Assembly: GCA_026225015.1 (NCBI GenBank)
Contig: JAMFRY010000193.1
Span: 1 to 5,702, forward strand
Direction of reading: 5' to 3'
Source: Alphaproteobacteria bacterium
GTDB lineage: Bacteria > Pseudomonadota > Alphaproteobacteria > Acetobacterales > Acetobacteraceae
DNA length: 5,702 nt
Shown: in pieces, positions 1 to 5,447 of the stretch
How the letters are laid out: the number at the start of each line of letters is the position of its first letter
How positions within the stretch are numbered: position 1 is the first letter of the stretch
Translations under genes and position numbers: made by a program
Notes under the pieces: generated by a model
Told to the model about the DNA's origin: nothing
Seen by the model: only the letters and a program-made list of their open reading frames with translations
The model's database searches: none

Positions 1-2
1 AA

Positions 3-95
3 GAACTTTTAATACTGCCTCAACTCAAACCAAAGCCTGAAGCCAAATCGGGGAAGGTGAAGATCAAAATTTTGGGTTTTTCAGCAGACTGCTAG
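3..95 (+). pseudogene. C-terminal tail of an unidentified protein, possibly a transposase (5' end outside window)
   Basis: A plus-strand frame is open from the window edge and ends at TAG (93-95), giving about 30 residues ending KIKILGFSADC. The tail is basic and hydrophobic. The last bases of the frame, GGGTTTTTCAGCAGACTGC, resemble from memory the coding 3' ends and terminal repeats of some insertion sequences, whose transposases end in GF(S/F)-type tails. The stop codon falls at the border of the first palindrome (starting at 92). Seen: an open frame with no start inside the window. Inferred: truncated or complete end of an insertion-sequence transposase. At this length an open frame can also occur by chance, so the identity is weak. 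Confidence 0.3.
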
Positions 96-135
96 AGCGT
101 TTTCCGTGAGCGCAAGCGAACGGAAAATGCTCTAG
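92..135. repeat. Imperfect palindrome with CTAG borders (15-bp arms)
   Basis: Arms CTAGAGCGTTTTCCG (92-106) and CGGAAAATGCTCTAG (121-135) are inverted copies with one G-T wobble, around a 14-base loop that itself contains the small inverted repeat CGCAAGCG. The CTAGAGCGTTTTCC start and the GCGAA-containing loop resemble dispersed intergenic palindromes known from Rhizobiales and other alphaproteobacteria (recollection, not a search). There is no T-run on either side, so it is not a standard terminator. Confidence 0.75.
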
Positions 136-165
136 TACCCTGCGTCATTCATGACGCAGGGTACT
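134..165. repeat. Perfect 15-bp inverted repeat, 2-base spacer
   Basis: AGTACCCTGCGTCAT (134-148) is followed after TC by its exact reverse complement (151-165). It overlaps the last two bases of the preceding palindrome. In RNA it would be a long hairpin with a tight loop. A GC-rich pair of GCGCGC blocks (166-171 and 187-192) directly follows and could form another stem. Confidence 0.8.
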
Positions 166-202
166 GCGCGCGGGTTGGTGGGCGGCGCGCGCTAAATATG
201 AC

Positions 203-243
203 TCTAGTGGGACACGGCATTTTGAATGCCGTGTCCCACTAGA
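203..243. repeat. Perfect 19-bp inverted repeat downstream of the operon
   Basis: The arm at 203-221 (TCTAGTGGGACACGGCATT) is exactly complementary to 225-243 with a TTG spacer. It lies about 50 bases past the stop of the DUF1275 gene, the last gene of the minus-strand operon, so it may stabilise or end that transcript. No T-run follows on the minus strand, which argues against a simple intrinsic terminator. Like the palindrome at 92-135 it carries CTAG at both edges. Confidence 0.8.
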
Positions 244-293
244 ATAATTTGTCTATTATAAGACGACAGGTCCGAAAAATAATACAAATAGCC

Positions 294-998
294 TTAAATT
301 TTCACATTTTTACTCGTATTGACGCCCAACGCCAAAATGGCGGAGGCGAGAGGGAGGAAGATGATGAAGCTGAGGTTGAAGAAGGTGAACAATCCGGCCG
401 TGAAGGCGCCGATGAAATACACGCATAAGGAGATGATCTGGCGCTTGGTTTCCGTCGGCAGACCGGGTTTGCCGCATGCGAAAAAATCCGTCACGGCGAT
501 GACGATGTTCGTCAACGTGCTGGTAAACACGACGGTTGGTATATTGGAAAGATTTATCTTCTTGCCGCAGATGCTTTGCAGACCCATCGCGCCGGAGAGG
601 ATCAGAATCAAAACATCGGCCGATAAACATCCGTTACGATGAGACGCAAAGAACCAAAGTAAAGCCGCGGCAGACAGCAATACTGTTTCGGTAACGAGCA
701 AAACCGAAATGGCTTTGTGATTGCCTCGTCCGCTTGAAAGCATGGTTCCAGCGCTGGCGCCGAGGCTGAAACCGAACAGCGCAAGCAGCGCGCCGATGGC
801 GGAATATAAGGAACCGGCAGCGCTGTAGAACGCCAGAAAGGCGAGGTTGCCGGTCATGGCGGAGGCAAAAATGCCGCCGAGCTGCGCGAAGCTGATGATA
901 TCCACGCTGCCGGAAGCGAAGGCGGCAAGCGGCAGAACGAATTCCAGCGGGTCCAGCTCCGTAACGGAAGGGCCGAGTTTAGGGACCAGGAAGCGCAA
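294..998 (-). CDS. DUF1275 (YoaK-like) multi-pass inner-membrane protein
   Basis: A 234-residue, very hydrophobic protein. DUF1275 hallmarks are visible: a GSVDIISF segment (residues 30-37), GGIFASAMTGN (41-51), GAMGLQ (136-141) and a T-rich stretch TVVFTSTLTN (155-164). Hydrophobic segments near 18-38, 62-83, 97-117, 128-142, 187-206 and 208-226 suggest about six membrane helices; length fits the family. Function in the family is not established; a transporter-like role is often assumed. The start is TTG (998-996), because the frame is closed by a stop a few codons upstream and no ATG lies near the N-terminus. A moderate AAGGA sits about 15 bases upstream inside the end of corC. It starts 5 bp after the corC stop, so translation may be coupled. 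Its base composition is visibly more AT-rich than the upstream genes, especially toward the 3' end, and it sits where lnt is usually found; late acquisition is plausible. Confidence 0.85.
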   Translation of the reverse strand: MRFLVPKLGPSVTELDPLEFVLPLAAFASGSVDIISFAQLGGIFASAMTGNLAFLAFYSAAGSLYSAIGALLALFGFSLGASAGTMLSSGRGNHKAISVLLVTETVLLSAAALLWFFASHRNGCLSADVLILILSGAMGLQSICGKKINLSNIPTVVFTSTLTNIVIAVTDFFACGKPGLPTETKRQIISLCVYFIGAFTAGLFTFFNLSFIIFLPLASAILALGVNTSKNVKI

Positions 999-1003
999 CG
1001 CTT

Positions 1004-1891
1004 CTAGCTTTCATCCTTGGCTTGCGCTTTCTCGGCCTCGGGGGTCATGGTACGCCGCACGCGCAGCCGGCGAATGCGCCTCGCATCGGCCTCCAGGACC
1101 AGAAATTCGATGCCCGAAGGGTGGGGAATGATCTCGCCTTTTGTAGGCACTCGCCCAGCAAGGTTGAAAACCAGGCCGCCGACGGTTTCGATATCCGCGG
1201 CGCGCTCATCCTCCGAGAGCACCGGGCCGAGCTTGGCTTCGAATTGTTCCACCGGCAGCAGCGCATTGATATCCAGTGCGCCGTCCGGCCGCTCCACCAG
1301 CATCGGACCCTCGATTTCGTCATGCTCGTCGGCAATATCGCCGACGATGGTCTCCACCAGGTCTTCGATCGTAACCAGCCCGTCAATGCCGCCATATTCA
1401 TCGACGACCAAAGCGAGATGCGTACGGGTTGAGCGCATTTGCAGCAGTAGATCCAGCACCGAGATTTGCGGCGCCACCATCAAGGGTTTGCGGATGATGG
1501 ATTCCAGGGTGAAGGTTTCCGGCGGTCCGGTATAGGCGAATACGTCCTTGATATGAACCATGCCAAGAATATCGTCGAGATGGTCGCGATAGACCGGCAG
1601 GCGAGAATGGCCTTCGCGGCGGATCAGGGTGATCGATTCCGCGAGCGTCGAATTGGCGCGGATGGCGACAATGTCCGGCCGCGGCACCATGACGTCATCG
1701 GCGGTGATTTCGCGTAAGCGCAGCACATTGGCGATCAGCGCGCGCTCGTGGATGTCCAGGCCGGGCGTTTCGCCTTCGGTGCCAGCTTCCTCGTTGCTGC
1801 CGGCCTCCTGCACCAGCTCGGCGATGGATTCGCGCACCGATTGTTCGGTATTGCGCAGCCGGCCAAGCAGGCGCTGCAGGGCGGAGCTCAT
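1004..1891 (-). CDS. corC: CorC/YbeX-type CBS-pair protein (magnesium/cobalt efflux accessory, hemolysin-related family)
   Basis: A 295-residue soluble protein without the DUF21 membrane domain, matching the short CorC/YbeX form (E. coli about 292 aa). The N-terminal 60 residues are helical and charged. A first CBS motif runs about 68-120 (VMVPRPDIVAI, then GHSRLPVYRD, then GMVHIKDV). A second runs about 133-190 and carries the family signature VVDEYGGIDGLVTIEDL followed by ETIVGDIADEHDE. A CorC/HlyC transporter-associated domain occupies about 205-281 (ETVGGLVFNLAGRVPTKGE). CBS pairs bind adenine nucleotides; YbeX/CorC has been tied to Mg/Co resistance and, through its operon, to ribosome metabolism. 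ATG at 1891 overlaps the ybeY stop as ATGA, with GGAAG five bases upstream as ribosome binding site. Stop TAG. The tail is rich in K and E. Confidence 0.94.
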   Translation of the reverse strand: MSSALQRLLGRLRNTEQSVRESIAELVQEAGSNEEAGTEGETPGLDIHERALIANVLRLREITADDVMVPRPDIVAIRANSTLAESITLIRREGHSRLPVYRDHLDDILGMVHIKDVFAYTGPPETFTLESIIRKPLMVAPQISVLDLLLQMRSTRTHLALVVDEYGGIDGLVTIEDLVETIVGDIADEHDEIEGPMLVERPDGALDINALLPVEQFEAKLGPVLSEDERAADIETVGGLVFNLAGRVPTKGEIIPHPSGIEFLVLEADARRIRRLRVRRTMTPEAEKAQAKDES

Positions 1892-2376
1892 TTCTGCTTC
1901 CAGGGATTGGGTATTTTAAGGACCGCAAGCAGCCGCGCCTCGGCCTGCTCCATGCGCTTGGCATCGCCGGCATAAGCGTGATCGTAGCCGGCCAGATGCA
2001 ATGAACCGTGGATCAATAGATGGCTCAAATGATCGGTGACCGTCTTTTTCTCTGCCGCCGCTTCCCGGCGGACAACGCCGAGCCCCAGCAGGATTTCCGG
2101 CGGATGCTCATAGGTAAGGACATTGGTCGGCTTGTTCCGGCCGCGGTCGCGGGCATTCAGGCGCTGGATGGTGCGGTCATCGGTCAGTACAACGCTGGCC
2201 GGGCAGCCTGTGAGCCCCATGGCGCGGCCGACGACACGGTGGATATTGGGAACGAATCGGCGCCAGCCTGGCTCGTCGATGGTAAGTTCGCCGGTAAGAT
2301 ACCCGGTAAATTCCCCGGTGAGTTCCCCGGTAAGTTCCCTTGGGGGCGCGTCCTTGGCGGTACTTTCCGGCTCCAT
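1888..2376 (-). CDS. ybeY: Endoribonuclease YbeY (16S rRNA 3'-end maturation and ribosome quality control)
   Basis: A 162-residue UPF0054 protein. The zinc site HGSLHLAGYDH gives H123, H127 and H133 (HxxxHxxxxxH). The upstream conserved block RGRNKPTNVLTYE (78-90) contains R78, which matches the conserved arginine needed for activity in characterised YbeY. Two features are unusual. Residues 14-32 are a tetrapeptide repeat of (E/Y)(L/F)TG type that leads straight into the first conserved strand (LTIDEPGW). The loop between NVLTYE and the next helix is short, and the usual Gly-Asp-Ile is replaced by Pro-Glu-Ile (93-95). ATG at 2376 lies 2 bp after the phoH stop; AGGGAG about 14 bases upstream is a somewhat distant ribosome binding site. 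The stop overlaps corC. YbeY needs the neighbouring functions in rRNA maturation, which agrees with its place next to phoH. Confidence 0.94.
   Translation of the reverse strand: MEPESTAKDAPPRELTGELTGEFTGYLTGELTIDEPGWRRFVPNIHRVVGRAMGLTGCPASVVLTDDRTIQRLNARDRGRNKPTNVLTYEHPPEILLGLGVVRREAAAEKKTVTDHLSHLLIHGSLHLAGYDHAYAGDAKRMEQAEARLLAVLKIPNPWKQK
2281..2340 (-). repeat. Five-copy 12-bp in-frame tandem repeat in the ybeY 5' end
   Basis: On the plus strand the units are GGTAAGTTCGCC, GGTAAGATACCC, GGTAAATTCCCC, GGTGAGTTCCCC and GGTAAGTTCCCT. As the unit is 12 bp it preserves frame and encodes the ELTG/EFTG/YLTG/ELT run in YbeY. The copies differ by one to four bases, so the array is not brand new. The octamer TTCCCCGG at the joints also occurs in the 10-bp repeat before the tRNA at 5041-5080. 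Confidence 0.9.
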
Positions 2377-2378
2377 GT

Positions 2379-3419
2379 TCAGCCGTTACGCTCCCTGAAA
2401 TGCTCCTTGGCGGCAGCGTGGCGCTGGTCATAGGCTTCGACGATGCGGCCCACCAGCGGATGGCGTACCACATCGGAATTGTTGAGCCGCGCGACGCCGA
2501 TGCCGGACACGCCCTCCACAGTGTCCAGCGCATCCGCAAGCCCGGAGCGGGTGCCGGCTGGCAGGTCGATCTGGGTGAGATCGCCGGTAATGACCATGCG
2601 CGTGCCTTCGCCCATGCGCGTCAGGAACATTTTCATCTGCACCGGGGAGGTGTTCTGGGCTTCGTCCAGGATGACAAAAGCGTGCGCCAGCGTGCGGCCG
2701 CGCATGAAGGCGAGCGGCGCGATCTCGATCTCGCCGGTGGTCATGCGTTTGGTGAGCTGGTCGCCGGGCAGCATGTCGTTCAGCGCATCGTAGAGCGGGC
2801 GCAGATAGGGATCGACCTTTTCTTTCATGTCGCCTGGCAGAAAGCCGAGTCGCTCGCCGGCTTCCACCGCCGGGCGCGAGAGGATGATCCGGTCCACCTT
2901 GCCGGAGGTAAGCATGGCCACCGCCTGGGCGACCGCCAGATAAGTTTTACCGGTACCGGCCGGCCCCAGCGCAAACACCATTTCATGCCGGGCGAGCAGG
3001 TCAATATAGCCGGTTTGCCCGGCGCTGCGCGGGCCGATCGCGCCTTTGCGGGTGCGGATGGCGGGCAGGTCGGAGAGCGGCAGGCGGGGATCCGTGGTGG
3101 GATCGGTTAGACGCATCGCCGCGTCCACTTTCGGGCCGTCGATGAACTCGCCGCGTTCCAACTGGCGGTAAAGCGCGGCCAGCGCCGCTTCGGCGGCGGC
3201 AACCTGGGGGGCGGGGCCGGAGATGGAGATGCGGTTGCCCCTGCAGGCGAGGCGAACGCCCAGACGCTGTTCGATGCGGGCAAGATGGCGGTCATGGTCG
3301 CCGAGCAATAGCGGCAAAAGCGCATGGTTGGCGAAGGTAAGGGTGAGCGCCAGGGGCGGCGGCGAGGTTGCTGGTTTGGTGGCAGAGTTGGTGGCCGTAG
3401 ATGTAAGGATCTGGCTCAA
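2379..3419 (-). CDS. phoH: PhoH-family ATPase (YbeZ), partner of YbeY
   Basis: A 346-residue protein of usual PhoH length. Residues 1-25 are a T/S/P/A-rich leader. A KH-like N-terminal domain runs about 27-90. The PhoH NTPase domain starts near 135 (TGYIDLLARHEMVFA) with Walker A GPAGTGKT (152-159), a PAVEAGERLGFLPGD block (183-196), Walker B FVILDEAQN (248-256) and a sensor-like VITGDLTQIDLP (276-287), ending in the conserved LNNSDVVRHPLV. YbeZ is known to interact with YbeY and act in rRNA processing; the PhoH name reflects phosphate starvation induction of the E. coli founding member, not shown here. The start is TTG (3419-3417), overlapping the miaB TGA as TTGA; a perfect AAGGAG at 3436-3431 on the minus strand, 11 bases upstream, supports it. 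Stop TGA at 2379. Confidence 0.94.
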   Translation of the reverse strand: MSQILTSTATNSATKPATSPPPLALTLTFANHALLPLLLGDHDRHLARIEQRLGVRLACRGNRISISGPAPQVAAAEAALAALYRQLERGEFIDGPKVDAAMRLTDPTTDPRLPLSDLPAIRTRKGAIGPRSAGQTGYIDLLARHEMVFALGPAGTGKTYLAVAQAVAMLTSGKVDRIILSRPAVEAGERLGFLPGDMKEKVDPYLRPLYDALNDMLPGDQLTKRMTTGEIEIAPLAFMRGRTLAHAFVILDEAQNTSPVQMKMFLTRMGEGTRMVITGDLTQIDLPAGTRSGLADALDTVEGVSGIGVARLNNSDVVRHPLVGRIVEAYDQRHAAAKEHFRERNG

Positions 3420-4801
3420 GCTGCAATGGTCTCCTTGGTTGCGTGACTGAGAAGCGTGCCGATAATGGAGTTGGGATTGGCGCGGGTGACTTTCACCTGG
3501 CGGATTTCGCCAACAAGTTGTACGGGCGCATCGACGGCCACCGGCTGCGCGTAGAGTGAGCGCCCGGCCAGCTGGCCAGGATGGCGGCCTCGCCCGGTGA
3601 ACAGCACCGGCGTGATGAGTCCAACCGTGCCTGCGTTGAATTCGTCCTGCTGGCGGCGCAATTCCGCCTGCAATTCAAACAGCCTGGCGTTTTTCACCTC
3701 GGCGGGAATTTGCGGCAGGCCGGCGGCCGGGGTGCCGGGGCGGGGCGAATAGGTGAAGCTGTAGGCCAAGGCGAAGCGGGTTTCGCGCACCAGCGCCATG
3801 GTGGCCTGGAAATCCGCATCGGTTTCGCCCGGATGGCCGATGATGAAATCGGAGGTAAAGGCCATATCCGGCCGGATATCGCGCAATCGTGCGACGATCC
3901 GGCGGAAATCATCGGCTTTGTGTTTGCGATTCATCGCCGCTAGGATTTTGTCCGAGCCGGACTGCACGGGCAGGTGCAGAAACGGCATCAGCGCCGGATT
4001 GTCCCGATGCGCCGCGATCAGCTCATCGGTCATGTCGGACGGGTGTGAGGTGGTGTAGCGCAGCCGGAACAGGCCGGGAATTTCCGCCAGCGCCCTCAGC
4101 AGCCGCGCCAGGCTCCAGGCCGCGCCATCCGGTCCTTCGCCATGATAGGCGTTCACATTCTGGCCAAGCAGCACGATTTCGCGGCTACCCTGCGCCACCA
4201 TGCGCCGCGCCTCGGCGAGGACGGCGGCGGCGGGACGGGAGCTTTCAGCGCCTCTAGTATAAGGTACGACACAGAACGAGCAGAATTTGTCGCAGCCTTC
4301 CTGGATGGTGAGATTGGCGATCACGCCTTGCGGGGCGGCGGCGTCGGGCAGGAAATCGAATTTCTGCTCGGCCGGGAAATCGGTGTCGATCACCGAGTTT
4401 CTGGTCCGGTGCGCCTTGGCGATGAGTTCGGGCAGGCGATGATAGGCCTGCGGGCCCACCACCAGATCGACATAAGGGGCGCGCTTCAGGATGATTTCGG
4501 CCTCCGCCTGGGCGACGCAGCCGGTAACCGCGATCACCATGGCGCCATTGGCTTGCTCCTTCATCACCCGCAGCCGGCCGAGCGCGGAAAACACCTTTTC
4601 CTCCGCCCGTTCCCTTATATGGCAGGTATTCATGATGACCATATCGGCGCCCACAGGCGAATCGACCGGGGTGTAGCCGAGCGGCGCCAATAGGTCCGCC
4701 ATGCGAGCGCTGTCATAGACGTTCATCTGACAGCCATGGGTCACGATATGAAGTTTGCGGGCGGGCGGCTTGCTGGCGTTGGGCGGGGAGGTTGAATTCA
4801 T
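3416..4801 (-). CDS. miaB: tRNA-2-methylthio-N6-(dimethylallyl)adenosine synthase MiaB (radical SAM methylthiotransferase)
   Basis: A 461-residue protein, close to E. coli MiaB (474). It adds a methylthio group to i6A37 of tRNAs reading UNN codons. The N-terminal methylthiotransferase domain (about 16-130) holds the auxiliary iron-sulfur cluster cysteines C24 (HGCQMN), C60 (NTCHIRERAEEK) and C95 (TGCVAQ). The radical SAM motif CxxxCxxC is C170, C174, C177 (GCDKFCSFC), followed by VVPYTRGAESSRP. The block HLPVQSGSDKILAAMNRKH (276-294) is typical of the family. The C-terminal TRAM domain is about 390-455. ATG at 4801 is chosen because family homology begins at KLHIVTHGCQMN; the frame stays open 100 codons further upstream but that stretch crosses a hairpin and simple repeats and looks non-coding. 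It is the first gene of the operon; the hairpin at 4808-4836 may control its translation. Confidence 0.95.
   Translation of the reverse strand: MNSTSPPNASKPPARKLHIVTHGCQMNVYDSARMADLLAPLGYTPVDSPVGADMVIMNTCHIRERAEEKVFSALGRLRVMKEQANGAMVIAVTGCVAQAEAEIILKRAPYVDLVVGPQAYHRLPELIAKAHRTRNSVIDTDFPAEQKFDFLPDAAAPQGVIANLTIQEGCDKFCSFCVVPYTRGAESSRPAAAVLAEARRMVAQGSREIVLLGQNVNAYHGEGPDGAAWSLARLLRALAEIPGLFRLRYTTSHPSDMTDELIAAHRDNPALMPFLHLPVQSGSDKILAAMNRKHKADDFRRIVARLRDIRPDMAFTSDFIIGHPGETDADFQATMALVRETRFALAYSFTYSPRPGTPAAGLPQIPAEVKNARLFELQAELRRQQDEFNAGTVGLITPVLFTGRGRHPGQLAGRSLYAQPVAVDAPVQLVGEIRQVKVTRANPNSIIGTLLSHATKETIAA
3431..3436 (-). promoter_or_regulatory. Shine-Dalgarno of phoH inside the miaB 3' end
   Basis: Minus strand reads AAGGAG, then 11 bases, then TTG. 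This strong site decides in favour of the non-ATG start for phoH and suggests translational coupling with miaB. Confidence 0.6.
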
Positions 4802-4807
4802 GCGTGG

Positions 4808-4836
4808 TTTTCCATCCGGGTATGTCGGATGGAAAA
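4808..4836 (-). promoter_or_regulatory. Leader hairpin covering the miaB ribosome binding site
   Basis: Plus strand TTTTCCATCCG (4808-4818) and CGGATGGAAAA (4826-4836) are exact inverted copies with a 7-base loop. In the miaB mRNA the 3' arm is the strand nearest the start codon and reads CGGATGGAAAA, six bases before the ATG. The GGATGG in that arm is the best Shine-Dalgarno candidate, so the folded form would hide it. Seen: the perfect stem and its position. Inferred: translational control, for instance by temperature, protein or ligand binding. It could also be a chance or binding-protein palindrome. Confidence 0.55.
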
Positions 4837-4909
4837 GACCGTCTCGGTTGAGCGGGTCAAGGGCGGCGATGAATAGGTGGGCGTGGCGCGTTCTCCGGAT
4901 GTTACGGCA

Positions 4910-4938
4910 ATCGGCAACGTAAAACCGCGCCGTGTCAA
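4910..4938 (-). promoter_or_regulatory. Weak candidate promoter for the miaB operon
   Basis: Minus strand carries TTGACA (4938-4933), a perfect -35 hexamer, about 130 bases before the miaB start. At 17-base spacing the -10 position reads GCCGAT, a poor match to TATAAT, so only the -35 element is convincing. No better full promoter was seen in 4802-5093. Confidence 0.25.
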
Positions 4939-5040
4939 GAAAATATCGTATGACGGGGCAGGTTGCGATACCGCTGGTCCGCGGCACTGGCTTTTGCCTA
5001 CGCCCTGTGCAATACGGCCTCGGCGTAGATTGCATGGGTT

Positions 5041-5080
5041 TTCCCCGGTTTTCCCCGGCTTTCCCCGGCTTTCCCCGGCT
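5041..5080. repeat. Four-copy 10-bp tandem repeat just before tRNA-Thr
   Basis: Units TTCCCCGGTT, TTCCCCGGCT, TTCCCCGGCT and TTCCCCGGCT follow each other directly, 13 bases before the tRNA. The remaining space between the miaB leader and the tRNA (4837-5040) shows no gene; no clear sigma70 promoter for the tRNA was found, and the repeat sits where the tRNA promoter or its start region would be expected. Confidence 0.9.
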
Positions 5081-5093
5081 TCGTGGGGGGCTT

Positions 5094-5168
<75 letters not shown>

Positions 5169-5174
5169 AGTTTT

Positions 5175-5187
5175 TCAATGGGTTATG
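5175..5187 (+). repeat. Copy 1 of a 13-bp repeat following a tRNA 3' end
   Basis: TCAATGGGTTATG starts 10 bases past the discriminator base of tRNA-Thr. The identical sequence recurs at 5384-5396, 9 bases past the discriminator position of the tRNA-Arg fragment. From memory, TCAA-GGGTTA-like sequences often follow tRNA 3' ends at attachment sites of tyrosine-recombinase elements. Confidence 0.75.
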
Positions 5188-5208
5188 AGACGTTTTTTTG
5201 ATAGGTTT

Positions 5209-5236
5209 CGGGCTTTAGTACGGGCTTTAGTACGGG
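5209..5236 (+). repeat. 12-bp direct repeat near tRNA-Thr, possible integrase arm sites
   Basis: CGGGCTTTAGTA occurs twice in tandem (5209-5220, 5221-5232) followed by a third partial CGGG. Short direct repeats of this sort beside a tRNA attachment site are typical of arm-type integrase binding sites; the assignment is inference. Confidence 0.6.
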
Positions 5237-5332
5237 AGAGTTTCACCTCTTCATTATTTAGTTGGTTGCTGTCGCCCGGTCAGTTGGCGGCCCGCTATGA
5301 TTTTAGCCGGTGAGAGTTGGCGCGGCGACGCT

Positions 5333-5378
5333 CCTCCGAAGGCAAAGGCCAGGCGTTCGAATCGCGTCGGGTGCGCCG
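5333..5378 (+). pseudogene. 3' half of a tRNA-Arg (anticodon CCG), att-site remnant
   Basis: The anticodon loop CTCCGAA (5334-5340, anticodon CCG at 5336-5338) is followed in exact tRNA spacing by the 3' anticodon strand GGCAA, variable loop AGGCC, T arm AGGCG-TTCGAAT-CGCGT with one G-G mismatch, acceptor strand CGGGTGC and GCCG in place of NCCA. The 5' half is missing: the bases upstream (CGCTC) do not pair with GGCAA and no acceptor GCACCCG or D arm is found. Resemblance therefore begins close to the anticodon loop, a known crossover region for tyrosine recombinases. It cannot work as a tRNA. Best read as an element-borne or displaced attachment site. Confidence 0.65.
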
Positions 5379-5383
5379 GTAAA

Positions 5384-5396
5384 TCAATGGGTTATG
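5384..5396 (+). repeat. Copy 2 of the 13-bp repeat, after the tRNA-Arg fragment
   Basis: TCAATGGGTTATG, identical to 5175-5187. The flanks on both sides differ, so the shared block is limited to these 13 bases. Confidence 0.75.
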
Positions 5397-5425
5397 GGGC
5401 CAAAGCCGCAGACCTCACCGCGACG

Positions 5426-5447
5426 ACTCACCAAATACTCACCAAGA
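5426..5447 (+). repeat. 11-bp direct repeat, possible second set of integrase arm sites
   Basis: ACTCACCAAAT (5426-5436) and ACTCACCAAGA (5437-5447) are adjacent; a degenerate CTCACC also lies at 5414-5419. The repeat differs in sequence from the one at 5209-5236, which suggests a different recombinase or element. Confidence 0.55.

Noticed and set aside
203..243. Rho-independent terminator of the operon
   Set aside because: The stem is strong but neither side has a T-run, so it is listed as an inverted repeat.
255..260. TATAAT on the minus strand as a promoter -10
   Set aside because: No -35 match at 16-18 bases upstream, and it would drive transcription only into the palindrome block.
2340..3110. 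Long plus-strand frame opposite phoH (256 codons)
   Set aside because: Antisense shadow of a confident gene in high-GC DNA; no independent motif.
4142..4693. Plus-strand frame opposite miaB (183 codons)
   Set aside because: Antisense shadow; the minus-strand frame carries all MiaB cysteine motifs.
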